Positions 35,104 to 43,878 of a stretch of DNA of 57,698 nt are shown here, one piece after another. The notes beneath the pieces are model-generated. The model worked only from the letters and a program-made list of their open reading frames with translations, was not told the origin of the DNA and did not search any database. The DNA lies in contig JAFDYE010000808.1 in NCBI GenBank assembly GCA_018267585.1, positions 1 through 57,698 on the forward strand. Direction: 5' to 3'. Position 1 is the stretch's first letter. The number at the start of each line of letters is the position of its first letter. Made by a program: the position numbers and the translations under genes. Source of the stretch: Bacteroidota bacterium (lineage in GTDB: Bacteria > Bacteroidota > Bacteroidia > Chitinophagales > Chitinophagaceae).

Positions 35104-35132
35104 AAACAGCGCAGAGATCGTCTACGCTGTTT
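35104..35132 (-). promoter_or_regulatory. Leader hairpin before the Gfo/Idh start
   Basis: AAACAGCG (35104-35111) pairs with CGCTGTTT (35125-35132), and an inner AGA/TCT pair extends the stem across one mismatch. It ends 5 bases before the ATG, so it would sit over the ribosome-binding region. No T run follows, so it is not a terminator. Confidence 0.4.
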
Positions 35133-35163
35133 CAATATACGAAAATTCTTTTTCCGGAATTCC

Positions 35164-35778
35164 TTACTGCTTCAAAAGTTTGATCGTTGCGTTCACATTC
35201 GCATTGACCGTCGCAGGCACACCCAGTGAATTATCCGGGTAGGTCGTATTGATCCTGGTAGTGATAATCAGCGTATCGCCGGCAAATGAAAAATGCCCGC
35301 CCGTGGGAGGCGCAACAGGTATCGGCGAGCCGGCGAGCACCGACCCCGTCCCCAATACCCCACCAGGGAAGTAGACGGAGTCCGTACCGATGATCGTATA
35401 CTTGGACGACGAAGACGTCGCCGGCACCGTATCTGAAAGCTGCTGATAGCTCGTGTCCGTCGGTGTGCCGGGTATATTCTTTATCTCCATCGCCGTAGTG
35501 TCATAGGAATAGCCGATACCGTTGCCCATCGCAGAGTCCGCGGTAAACACCACGGTTCCGGTGTTCTGCACGGTTTTATAACCGCCGACAAGCACCACAG
35601 AGGCCGTCTGCCCCAGATAAGTCACCGACTCGCTCGCATTGATATTGGTAGTCAGATAGAGAAAAGTATAATTTCCAACCAGCTGCCCCGTCTGTCCACC
35701 GGGAGTGGACGTATTCTTACGACAGGCTACCCCCAGCATCACACAGCCCGCCGCGACCAAAAAAGTATATTTCCTCAT
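35164..35778 (-). CDS. Lipoprotein of unknown function
   Basis: A 204-residue protein starting at 35778 (MRKYTFLVAAG) with lipobox MLGVAC (Cys19). The mature part is Thr/Ser/Gly-rich and predicted beta (VGNYTFLYLTTNINASESV, GGHFSFAGDTLIITTRIN), which suggests a small lipocalin-like or beta-sandwich lipoprotein. I do not recognise the family. Its neighbour at 35864-36511 is another lipoprotein in the same orientation, but 85 bases separate them. Confidence 0.75.
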   Translation of the reverse strand: MRKYTFLVAAGCVMLGVACRKNTSTPGGQTGQLVGNYTFLYLTTNINASESVTYLGQTASVVLVGGYKTVQNTGTVVFTADSAMGNGIGYSYDTTAMEIKNIPGTPTDTSYQQLSDTVPATSSSSKYTIIGTDSVYFPGGVLGTGSVLAGSPIPVAPPTGGHFSFAGDTLIITTRINTTYPDNSLGVPATVNANVNATIKLLKQ

Positions 35779-35863
35779 AACGGTTCGTTTGTCCATCTAA
35801 CGCAAAAACCGTGCTGATATTATCACCTTCACACTAATTTTCGCCCGGACATTGTCTTATACA

Positions 35864-36511
35864 TCAATGCAAAACCTTATTCGTCAGCGTCTGCGAATAT
35901 TCCTGATACAATTTGTTCCCATTGGTCGAATCCGCGACAAAATCTTCTATCCTTACCACTCCAACCCCGGGGCTCAGATACGAAAATATCTCCTCCCGGA
36001 TAACATTGTTGCAGTCGGTCACGACCTCCGCATTCTTCAAACAGGAATATCCCGCGACACTCACCGGCGTTGAATACCCATACTGTATGGATTGTATCGG
36101 ACAACCGGGATTCGAATAGTCAGCCCCCGTTCCGATCGGTCCATCCTGCGGCACCGCCTGAAAGAACGTGTACGGAGAATACGCAGGACTGTCAACTTCA
36201 TAGACCGTAGTGTTGGACGGGTCCACCTGTATATAACTCCCCTGGAACCATCCTCCGGGATTCGTGATGCCCACATAGGTCGTACCAAAATTGTCCTGCA
36301 CGCGCTGACTGTTCACCGTCATCGTATCGTAGTCTATCTCCTCCAGTCCCGTATCTGCAAAAACCGAGTCCTGATAGCACCACATATCCCCCGCGGTCAA
36401 AGGGAACAACGAACTGGCCCCATGCCCCTCATCAGGCCCCGATGATCTTTTACTACAGGACACGATCGTAATACAACCGGCGATCAAACAAAAAGCAACG
36501 GATTTTTTCAT
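35864..36511 (-). CDS. Lipoprotein of unknown function
   Basis: A 215-residue protein with signal peptide and lipobox TIVSC (Cys19). The mature chain begins with a Ser/Gly linker and then SSLFPLTAGDMWCYQDSVFA, a pattern found in small Bacteroidota lipoproteins; two further Cys (about 138 and 154) could form a disulfide. There is no catalytic motif. It is divergent from the FtsX-type permease gene. Confidence 0.75.
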   Translation of the reverse strand: MKKSVAFCLIAGCITIVSCSKRSSGPDEGHGASSLFPLTAGDMWCYQDSVFADTGLEEIDYDTMTVNSQRVQDNFGTTYVGITNPGGWFQGSYIQVDPSNTTVYEVDSPAYSPYTFFQAVPQDGPIGTGADYSNPGCPIQSIQYGYSTPVSVAGYSCLKNAEVVTDCNNVIREEIFSYLSPGVGVVRIEDFVADSTNGNKLYQEYSQTLTNKVLH

Positions 36512-36657
36512 AATTACACGGATATTTCGGCCCCTTTTGACAACTCCCGTCCTTCCAACGTTTATTCCAGATTTGTTAACGATTTCCTAACGCGCCGGCG
36601 CCGGATTCATTGCCCGACAATCAAAAAACCTTATCTTCCTTCTATAACCGATTATCC

Positions 36658-39051
36658 ATGGCACTTTCCCACTATTTCAAAATAGCGATCCGCTACCTCC
36701 TCACCCACAAGGTTTTTACCGCTATCAATATACTGGGTCTCGTCACCGGCATATCGGTCTGCTTTTTCGCCCTGCAATACGTCCGCTTTGAGCTCAGTTA
36801 CGACAGCTATAACAGGAACAAAGACCATATCTATCGCCTCGTCACCGACGTCCATACCCCGGCCGGCATCGACTACCAGAGCGCTTCCGCACCGCTCGGC
36901 CCCGCTTTACAGAACGAATTCCCCGAAGTAAAAGCAGCCGCCCGCTTTTTCCTCGACTACTTCATCGTCCAGAACGATCACGGACTATACAGCGAAGAGA
37001 ACATCGCCTACGCCGACTCCTCCCTTTTCTCAGTTTTCACGTTGCCGATGATCAGCGGCGACCCGCGAACCGCTCTCAACGACCCCTTCAGCATCATCCT
37101 CTCCAGGTCCGCAGCCGAAAAATATTTCGGTTCTGTTTCACCGATAGGCCACACCCTGCTGATCAACGGAAAGGACACGGCCCATGTCACGGGAGTGATG
37201 AAAGATATCCCCTTTAATTCTCATTTCCGCGCAGACATGCTGGTATCCCTTTCCACCCTCACCAGCGTCTGGAATCCGGGAACAGAACACAACTGGACGC
37301 GCTCTGGCTTCTATACCTACCTTTTGCTGCCCGGCCCATCGGCCGCTGAACGCCTGAAAGCGCAACTCGCTGCTTTCGTCAACCGGCACTATGACCAGAG
37401 CATTCGTAAATACACCCTTTCTCTCGAACCCCTCACCACCGTCTACCTGCACGGAAAACCCAGGGGCCGACGTACGGGGTCAGAGGTTACCGGCAACAGC
37501 CAGAACATTTATATCTTCTCCCTGCTCGCGGTCTTCGTTCTGTTCATCGCCTGCTTCAACTTCATCAACCTGACCACAGCCGTGTCGACCTGGCGCGCAA
37601 AAGAGGTCGGTCTCAGAAAAGTCCTGGGCGCATCCCGCCGCCAGCTGATCGTCCAGTTCCTGCTGGATGCCCTGTTGCTAACCGCCATCGCCTTCCTCCT
37701 CGCCCTCCTCGCCATATCACTGCTGATACCGGTTTTCAACCAGCTGACAGGCAAGACCATCGTCACCAGCCTTTTCGGCCAGGTTTCCACTATCGCATTG
37801 CTCCTTGGTATCGCACTGCTGACCGGCCTGCTGTCCGGCCTGTACCCCGCCCTCGTCCTTTCTGCATACGACCCGCTCACCACCCTCAAAGGACGATTCG
37901 CAACCAGCGGGAAAGGCGCCCTGCTTCGAAAAACTCTTGTCGTCACACAATTTACCCTGTCGATCATCCTGATCATCGCCACCATAGTCGTCTATCAGCA
38001 GCTGAAGTTCATGCAGTCCCATCAGCTGGGTTTCCGCAACGCGCACCAACTCGTCATCGACTTTCAGTTCGACCGGCGCATAGCAGGACACCTCGGCAAG
38101 GTCAACGACCTGCTAAGGAGCGTCCCCGGTGTAGAGAACGTATGCGTCTCTTCCGGCGTCCCCGGAAAACCCAATAACAAGATCCCTACCCGGATACTCA
38201 ACAGCTGGGGGGAAATGCAGGACTTCCAGTCCGACGTATATTTTGTCGATACCGGCTTCCTGCAACAATACCATATCGGCCTCGTCGCCGGCACGGGCTT
38301 CTCTTCCAGCCACAGCCCCGACTCTGCGGGCACCATGCTTATCAACGAAGCCGCCGTCAAAAGCCTCGGCTATAGGGCCCCCGCAGAAGCCATCGGCAAA
38401 CCATTCGAGCAGTCCTCCGGAAAAGGGGTCATCACCGGCGTTATCCGGGATTTCCACTTTCATTCCTTCCGCGAGAAGGTCCAGCCACTCACCGTCAGGA
38501 TGCTCAGCGGCTCCTATACCTTCCTGACCCTCGATATCAATACCCCGCCGACGACAGCCACGATCGACGACATAAAGAACAAATGGCGACAGCTGGCTCC
38601 CGGCCTTCCCCTGACCTGGTTCTTCGCCGATGAAACCTACGACGCCCAATACGCCGGCGAACAACAGTTCGGCAGACTCTTTATTGGCGCCACAACCCTC
38701 GCCATCGGGCTCTCCTGCCTGGGCCTCTTTGGTCTCACTATCTTCAGCACCCTGCGGAGGACAAAAGAGGTCGGCATTCGCAAAGTGCTGGGAGCTTCCG
38801 CCAACAGCATCATCGGCCTGCTGACCAGAGAGTTCATAGGACTCGTTGCGATCGCATTCGCCATCGGCGCACCCATCGCCGCCTACGGAATGCACCACTG
38901 GCTCGCCGGCTTCGCCTACCGCACCGGTCTCTCGTGGTGGATATTTGCACTGGCCGGCCTGCTCACCATGAGCATCGCCATACTGACCATCGGCTTTCAA
39001 ACGATCCGCGCAGCCCTCGCAGACCCCGTCAAAAACCTGCGAACCGAATGA
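36658..39051 (+). CDS. ABC transporter permease with two FtsX domains (MacB-like), no ATPase nearby
   Basis: A 797-residue inner-membrane protein from the ATG at 36658 (MALSHYFKIAIRYLLTHK); the TTG at 36610 is less likely. It has one N-terminal membrane helix, a periplasmic MacB core domain (about 60-250), a first FtsX block of three helices (about 285-425, including REVGLRKVLGASRR-like AKEVGLRKVLGASRRQL), a second periplasmic domain and a second FtsX block (about 675-790, with TKEVGIRKVLGASANSIIGL). The tandem layout is common in Bacteroidota. No ABC ATPase is encoded next to it, so the partner must lie elsewhere; likely roles are lipoprotein or small-molecule export. Confidence 0.92.
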   Translation: MALSHYFKIAIRYLLTHKVFTAINILGLVTGISVCFFALQYVRFELSYDSYNRNKDHIYRLVTDVHTPAGIDYQSASAPLGPALQNEFPEVKAAARFFLDYFIVQNDHGLYSEENIAYADSSLFSVFTLPMISGDPRTALNDPFSIILSRSAAEKYFGSVSPIGHTLLINGKDTAHVTGVMKDIPFNSHFRADMLVSLSTLTSVWNPGTEHNWTRSGFYTYLLLPGPSAAERLKAQLAAFVNRHYDQSIRKYTLSLEPLTTVYLHGKPRGRRTGSEVTGNSQNIYIFSLLAVFVLFIACFNFINLTTAVSTWRAKEVGLRKVLGASRRQLIVQFLLDALLLTAIAFLLALLAISLLIPVFNQLTGKTIVTSLFGQVSTIALLLGIALLTGLLSGLYPALVLSAYDPLTTLKGRFATSGKGALLRKTLVVTQFTLSIILIIATIVVYQQLKFMQSHQLGFRNAHQLVIDFQFDRRIAGHLGKVNDLLRSVPGVENVCVSSGVPGKPNNKIPTRILNSWGEMQDFQSDVYFVDTGFLQQYHIGLVAGTGFSSSHSPDSAGTMLINEAAVKSLGYRAPAEAIGKPFEQSSGKGVITGVIRDFHFHSFREKVQPLTVRMLSGSYTFLTLDINTPPTTATIDDIKNKWRQLAPGLPLTWFFADETYDAQYAGEQQFGRLFIGATTLAIGLSCLGLFGLTIFSTLRRTKEVGIRKVLGASANSIIGLLTREFIGLVAIAFAIGAPIAAYGMHHWLAGFAYRTGLSWWIFALAGLLTMSIAILTIGFQTIRAALADPVKNLRTE

Positions 39052-39236
39052 TCCCTCCAGCCGGAGTCCCGGTCATACCACATACGTTTTCCTGATAAAT
39101 ACCCGGTTCCGGGCATTGCACTTTACAAAACTATCGGTACCTTAACCATCTCTAATAATTCCACCCTTTCTACCTTTCCTCTTATCTCAAAAGCCCGGTG
39201 CTTCCTCCCACTCTTTATTCACCCTAAATCAAAAGA

Positions 39237-40259
39237 ATGCCTGCAAACAATCTTCAAAAAGCAGCCATCTTTGCCACCGTCCTCGTTGTCTCGGTCATCG
39301 GCGGCTGGGAGATCTATCTGCGCAGCAGAGGCGTGACCATTTCTTACGACAACGGCAAAGAGCTCTGGGCGGACAAACGCGCGATGGTCTACGAGCCGGC
39401 CGACAGGACAACCGTCTTCATCGGATCATCCCGGATCAAGTTCGACCTCGACATCGACACCTGGCAGCGCGCGACGGGAAGAAAGGCCGTACAGCTCGCG
39501 ATAGAGGGCAGCTCCCCGGTGCCCGTGCTGACAGACCTCGGCAACGACCCCAATTTTCGCGGCAGACTGGTCGTCGACGTGACGGAACCCATCTTCTTTT
39601 CCAGCGACCATATGAGCCTCGAAAAGCCAACAACATACCTGGCCTGGTACAAAAAGCGCACCCCGGCACAAAAGGCCAGCTTCGTGCTGAACCACGCCCT
39701 CGAATCCTGGTTCGTCTTCCTCGACCAGGACAAGTACTCGCTCACCGCGGCGCTCGATCGCCTCGATATCCCAAACCGGCCCGAAGTGTTTGTATTTCCA
39801 ACATTCCCCGACGATTTTAACTGCACCGACTTTACCCGGCGATCCAAAATGACACCCCGGTTCCTCAAAGACACCAGCCTCCGGCATCGGGTCGAGAACA
39901 TCTGGTTATTTGTCATGGACCTTGGAAAGAAAGCGCCGCCGCCAAAAAAGGACCCGGTACCCCCTATGCTTGCAATAGTAAAAGAGGCCGTCGACAAGAT
40001 CCGATCTCGCGGCGGAGAGGTCGTCTTCGTCAGAACTCCATCCAGCGGAGTGATGGGAGACGTAGAACAGCACGTCTTTACCCGCCAAAAATTCTGGGAC
40101 CCGCTGCTGGCAGTCACCAACAGCAAGGGAATATTCTTCAAAGACTATCCCGGGACCAGCCATTTCATATGCCCCGAATGGTCCCACCTGAGTCCCCCGG
40201 ACGCCATCCTGTACACAAAGGCACTGATCACCGAGCTACCCCCATCATTCACCCGCTAA
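39237..40259 (+). CDS. Membrane-anchored SGNH-like protein paired with MBOAT acyltransferase
   Basis: A 340-residue protein with one N-terminal membrane anchor (AAIFATVLVVSVIGGWEIYL) and a periplasmic domain with TTVFIGSSRIKFDLDIDTWQ, where GSS fits the block-I position of an SGNH hydrolase. A C-terminal SHLSPPDA-like stretch (about 320-327) would be the Asp/His end of the site but lacks a clean DxxH. It is followed after 12 bases by an MBOAT gene, and such pairs O-acetylate extracellular polysaccharides (established for AlgI/AlgJ-type pairs). The acceptor polysaccharide is unknown and no synthesis genes are present here. Confidence 0.75.
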   Translation: MPANNLQKAAIFATVLVVSVIGGWEIYLRSRGVTISYDNGKELWADKRAMVYEPADRTTVFIGSSRIKFDLDIDTWQRATGRKAVQLAIEGSSPVPVLTDLGNDPNFRGRLVVDVTEPIFFSSDHMSLEKPTTYLAWYKKRTPAQKASFVLNHALESWFVFLDQDKYSLTAALDRLDIPNRPEVFVFPTFPDDFNCTDFTRRSKMTPRFLKDTSLRHRVENIWLFVMDLGKKAPPPKKDPVPPMLAIVKEAVDKIRSRGGEVVFVRTPSSGVMGDVEQHVFTRQKFWDPLLAVTNSKGIFFKDYPGTSHFICPEWSHLSPPDAILYTKALITELPPSFTR

Positions 40260-40271
40260 CACTTACGCGCC

Positions 40272-41747
40272 ATGGTCTTCAACTCCTATACCTTTGTTGT
40301 CTTCTTTGTCATCGTGCTCATCCTGCACAACCTTCCTTTCAGCTGGCGGCAGAAGAAGATCAACCTGCTGCTGGCCAGCTATATCTTCTATGCTGCCTGG
40401 AATCCACCCTTTATTCTTTTGCTCTGGCTTTCCACCGTAGTCGATTTCTTCGTGGGCAGGGCGCTCTACACACAAAACAACATACACAAAAAACGCCTCC
40501 TGCTCGTCGTCAGCCTGATCGGCAACCTGGGCATGCTCTGCTTCTTCAAATACGGCACGTTCCTGCTGGAGAATTTCGTCGCCATCCTGAATGCCCTCGG
40601 CGTCCGCTACCATCCCGCCAAACCAACTATCATTCTACCCGCCGGCATCTCCTTCTATACATTTACGACGCTTTGCTATACAATCGACATGTTCAAAAAG
40701 AAAAGCGAGCCCGTACGATCGCTGCTGGATTTTTCCCTGTTCGTTACCTTCTTTCCCCACCTCGTGGCAGGCCCCATCGTCCGTCCTCCGCAACTGGTAC
40801 CCCAGTTCGAAAGTCCACGAAAGGCCAGCAGGCAACAGCTGATGGAAGGACTGTTCCTTCTATCCCTGGGCCTGTTCACGAAGGTCGTGCTCGCCGACAG
40901 CATGCTATCCGCCTCCGCCGACGCCATATTCGGTTCGCAGACAAATTTGGGCGCCCTCGACGCATGGATAGGCGTACTGGCATTTTCAGGGCAGATATTC
41001 TTCGACTTCGCCGGGTATTCCACCTGCGCCATCGGAGCAGCGCTATGCCTGGGATTTGTCCTTCCGATTAATTTCCGCTTCCCCTACGCTGCCATCGGCT
41101 TTTCCGACTTCTGGCGGAGATGGCATATCACCCTCTCAGCCTGGCTTCGCGATTACCTGTACATACCGCTGGGCGGCAACCGCAACGGCCGCCTGAGGAC
41201 CTATATCAACCTCATGGCAACCATGCTCCTCGGCGGACTGTGGCACGGCGCCAACTGGACCTTCGTAGTCTGGGGCGGCCTGCACGGGCTATACCTATGG
41301 GGAGAAAAACTATTCAGCGACAGAAAAGAAAGACGCCCCGGCCTCCGCGATGAGAGCCCCATTGCCGCAATGGCCGAGCCCGTCAAAGCCGGCATCGGCA
41401 TCACGACAGCTAACAAATGGGCCTATGCGCTGCTCACCTTCTTCCTCGTAAACATAACCTGGGTCTTCTTCCGCAGCCCCACATTCACGGGCGCCGGCAA
41501 TATGTTGCAGTCCATGTTCGGAATGGTACAGGGCGCCACACCACTTCTCACTACAATTGCGGTGATCAAGGTAGCCGTGATCGTAGCAGCCATGCTCGTC
41601 GCCCACTGGCTGATGCGGAATACCAGCATCCTGGACGTCGTCCGCCGGCTTCCCTGGTGGGTCACCGGGCTGTCCTGGGCTACAATGTTGATCCTATTGA
41701 TCCTCAGCCAGGAGAGCAGTAGCTCATTCATTTATTTCCAATTCTGA
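40272..41747 (+). CDS. MBOAT-family O-acyltransferase (AlgI-like)
   Basis: A 491-residue polytopic inner-membrane acyltransferase with about eleven hydrophobic helices. The catalytic His lies in LLGGLWHGANWTFVVWG (about residue 325), and the preceding SDFWRRWHITLSAWLRDYLY and YIPLGGNRNG are characteristic of AlgI/DltB-like members. It transfers an acyl group, usually acetyl, across the membrane to a secreted polymer; the upstream SGNH-like gene would complete the transfer. It is probably cotranscribed with that gene, as the gap is 12 bases. Confidence 0.93.
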   Translation: MVFNSYTFVVFFVIVLILHNLPFSWRQKKINLLLASYIFYAAWNPPFILLLWLSTVVDFFVGRALYTQNNIHKKRLLLVVSLIGNLGMLCFFKYGTFLLENFVAILNALGVRYHPAKPTIILPAGISFYTFTTLCYTIDMFKKKSEPVRSLLDFSLFVTFFPHLVAGPIVRPPQLVPQFESPRKASRQQLMEGLFLLSLGLFTKVVLADSMLSASADAIFGSQTNLGALDAWIGVLAFSGQIFFDFAGYSTCAIGAALCLGFVLPINFRFPYAAIGFSDFWRRWHITLSAWLRDYLYIPLGGNRNGRLRTYINLMATMLLGGLWHGANWTFVVWGGLHGLYLWGEKLFSDRKERRPGLRDESPIAAMAEPVKAGIGITTANKWAYALLTFFLVNITWVFFRSPTFTGAGNMLQSMFGMVQGATPLLTTIAVIKVAVIVAAMLVAHWLMRNTSILDVVRRLPWWVTGLSWATMLILLILSQESSSSFIYFQF

Positions 41748-41763
41748 TCCGTAAATTTGTACG

Positions 41764-42198
41764 ATGCAGGTCAAGGAACAGATCAATAACTATATCGCCG
41801 CCCAACCCGAGCCAAAACGCAGCGACATGCAAGCCCTGCACCAGCTCACGCTCCAGGTCTCACCAGGCGCCAGGCTATGGTTCTCCGACGGCAGGAATAG
41901 CGAAGGCAAAGTCGTCAGTAACCCCACCATCGGCTATGGACTCTACACAATCAAATATGCCGACGGTAAAACCAAAGATTCTTTTCGAGTCGGCCTGTCC
42001 GCAAACACAACCGGCATCTCCGTCTATATCCTGGGTATCGCCGACAAAACTTACTTATCCAAAACATATGGAAAACGACTCGGCAAGGCCAGCGTGACCG
42101 GCTATTGCATCAAGTTCAAAACGTTAAAAGACATCAACATCGCCATCCTCGAAGCAGCCATCGGCGATGGGTTATCGGTCCGGGATGAGAACCGCTAG
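41764..42198 (+). CDS. DUF1801 domain protein
   Basis: A 144-residue cytoplasmic protein. The opening QINNYIAAQPEPKRSDMQAL followed by VSPGARLWFSDG and GYGLYTIKYADGK matches the DUF1801 (PF08818) layout: a helical N-terminus, a short beta region, and ISVYILG plus GKASVTGYCIKFKTLKDIN in the second half. The biochemical role of the family is not known. It begins 17 bases after the MBOAT stop but has no evident functional link. Confidence 0.8.
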   Translation: MQVKEQINNYIAAQPEPKRSDMQALHQLTLQVSPGARLWFSDGRNSEGKVVSNPTIGYGLYTIKYADGKTKDSFRVGLSANTTGISVYILGIADKTYLSKTYGKRLGKASVTGYCIKFKTLKDINIAILEAAIGDGLSVRDENR

Positions 42199-42251
42199 CC
42201 TCCCCCAAAAAGACAAGTCTCACCATTATTCCGGTAAAAAATCCCCCCAAT

Positions 42252-42275
42252 AAAAAAGCGCGTCAAACAACGCGC
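42252..42275 (-). terminator. Terminator downstream of tRNA-Val
   Basis: On the minus strand, GCGCGT, a 6-base loop and ACGCGC (42258-42275) are followed by a run of six T. It is 17 bases past the 3' end of the tRNA gene. Confidence 0.8.
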
Positions 42276-42292
42276 CTTATCTGCAAAATTCG

Positions 42293-42366
42293 TGGATCGT
42301 ACAGGATTCGAACCGGTGACCCCTTCCATGTCAAGGAAGTACTCTAACCAACTGAGCTAACGATCC
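42293..42366 (-). tRNA. tRNA-Val (anticodon GAC)
   Basis: A 74-base tRNA on the minus strand. The acceptor arms GGATCGT and ACGATCC pair perfectly, the D arm contains AGCTCAGTTGGTTAGAGT, the anticodon arm CTTCC-TTGACAT-GGAAG gives anticodon GAC, and the T arm has GGTTCGAATCC. The discriminator base is A; CCA is not encoded. Confidence 0.96.
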
Positions 42367-42448
42367 TTTTCCCGTTTGGGACTGCAAATTTTAGATAATT
42401 TTCCCTATTTACCAAAAACCAACCCATCTTTTCCACGAAAAACCACCC

Positions 42449-43681
42449 CTACATTCCCCTCCTCTTCATCTCCTTCCGTATCAACCCCAGTTCCCTCCCC
42501 GTCTGCCCCGAAACACTACTGTTCTCCTGCGCCCTGCGCATCAGATACGGGATCACATCCCGGATCGGCCCGAAGGGCAGATACTTGCTCACCGCACAGC
42601 CGGCCTTCGCCAGGTTGAACGTGATATTGTCACTCATCCCATACAGTTGCGAAAAATGAATATGCGGATGCGACAACGGAAGTCCGCGACCCTTCATCAG
42701 CTTGACGGCGTACAAATTGCTTTCCTCATTATGCGACGCGACGATCAGCGCAACCCTCTCAATATGCTCGATACAAAACGCTACGCCTGAGTCATAATCC
42801 CGGTCGGTGGCCGCTTTGTCCGGCTGTATAGGCGAGGCATACCCCATCTCCTCCGCCCGCCTGCGCTCCTTTTCCATATAGGCCCCGCGCACCAGCTTTG
42901 CCCCAAGGATAAAATCCCGCTGCTCCGCCGCTTCATAGGAGTCCTTCAAAAATCCAAGACGGTCCCAGCGGTACAGCTGTATCGTATTATACACTACCAC
43001 ACGACCCCGGTTGAACTGCTCCATCATCAGAATGGTCAGCACGTCCACCGGGTCCTGTATCCAGGTCTCCTCCGCGTCTACCAACACCCCCACATTCCGG
43101 TCAGCACCGGCGCGGCAGACCTGCTGCATCCGCTGGATCACCCGCTGCCATTCCTCTCCTTCGGCCTCCATCAGTCCCTCCAGCGCCTTCGTATACCGCT
43201 TCATCAGGCTGCCCGTCCCGGCCTTTATAGCCTTATCTAGCGTCTCCAAAAGTCCCATACGGGCAAAGCCGGTCACCTTCACGCTCATCAAAGGGATATT
43301 CGGCTGCGTAGCCGCATAGTCGATAACCCGGATGAACTCGGATTTGGCATGGTCAAAACCCTCCTCCCCTTCGTCTCCACCCTCAACCCCATAATCCAGG
43401 ATCACCCGGACATGATACTCCCCCAATTTCTTCGCCACCGCCGCCGTCTCTTCCAGCGTCTCACCGCCTACGAACTGTGAAAAGATCGTCTCCCTGATCA
43501 GCCCCTTCACCGGGAACCCCGCCCGGATCATCCAGGGCGTCAGCCGGGTACCTAATTTCACCAGAGAAGAGTATCCCATGCTGGAAAATAAAAAAGCAGC
43601 TTTCTTTAGTTCCTTGTCAGACTTGTATTCGAATGCATTAGCAGTATTCTCGAAAGAGACAGGGGCCGGCTCTGTATTCAT
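42449..43681 (-). CDS. Proline dehydrogenase
   Basis: A 410-residue FAD-dependent enzyme that oxidises proline to 1-pyrroline-5-carboxylate, the first step of proline breakdown. It forms a beta/alpha barrel. Hallmarks are VKVTGFARMGLLETL near residue 135, GVLVDAEETWIQDPVD, GAKLVRGAYMEKERRRAEEM near residue 265, and the C-terminal substrate-binding helix YLMRRAQENSSVSGQTGREL. No P5C dehydrogenase domain is fused and none is nearby. A perfect TACCTTTG promoter box lies at 43704-43711, so it is likely monocistronic. Confidence 0.93.
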   Translation of the reverse strand: MNTEPAPVSFENTANAFEYKSDKELKKAAFLFSSMGYSSLVKLGTRLTPWMIRAGFPVKGLIRETIFSQFVGGETLEETAAVAKKLGEYHVRVILDYGVEGGDEGEEGFDHAKSEFIRVIDYAATQPNIPLMSVKVTGFARMGLLETLDKAIKAGTGSLMKRYTKALEGLMEAEGEEWQRVIQRMQQVCRAGADRNVGVLVDAEETWIQDPVDVLTILMMEQFNRGRVVVYNTIQLYRWDRLGFLKDSYEAAEQRDFILGAKLVRGAYMEKERRRAEEMGYASPIQPDKAATDRDYDSGVAFCIEHIERVALIVASHNEESNLYAVKLMKGRGLPLSHPHIHFSQLYGMSDNITFNLAKAGCAVSKYLPFGPIRDVIPYLMRRAQENSSVSGQTGRELGLIRKEMKRRGM

Positions 43682-43703
43682 TGTCAGACCTTGATTTTGG
43701 CGG

Positions 43704-43711
43704 CAAAGGTA
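43704..43711 (-). promoter_or_regulatory. Bacteroidota -7 promoter box for proline dehydrogenase
   Basis: TACCTTTG on the minus strand, an exact match to TAnnTTTG, 22 bases before the ATG. No good -33 TTTG box is seen at the normal spacing. Confidence 0.55.
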
Positions 43712-43801
43712 AGGGGAAATCCCGCTTAAACCCCTTATTTGGGACCGCCGGTTAATATCCGGTTACTATCTGCCAATCCACGGACACTACCCCGGATACC
43801 C

Positions 43802-43809
43802 TATCTTTG
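43802..43809 (+). promoter_or_regulatory. Bacteroidota -7 promoter box for dipeptide epimerase
   Basis: TATCTTTG, an exact match to TAnnTTTG, giving an expected leader of roughly 65 bases before the ATG at 43879. Confidence 0.5.
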
Positions 43810-43878
43810 CGGTCCGCGGAACCCGGCTTCAACCGCCGGCCGCCCCGCCGCCGCAACGGCCACAACCAATTCAACACT

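Noticed and set aside
36610-36657. Upstream extension of the FtsX permease gene from a TTG at 36610
   Set aside because: The added 16 residues have no membrane or domain character, and the ATG at 36658 begins the typical N-terminal helix.
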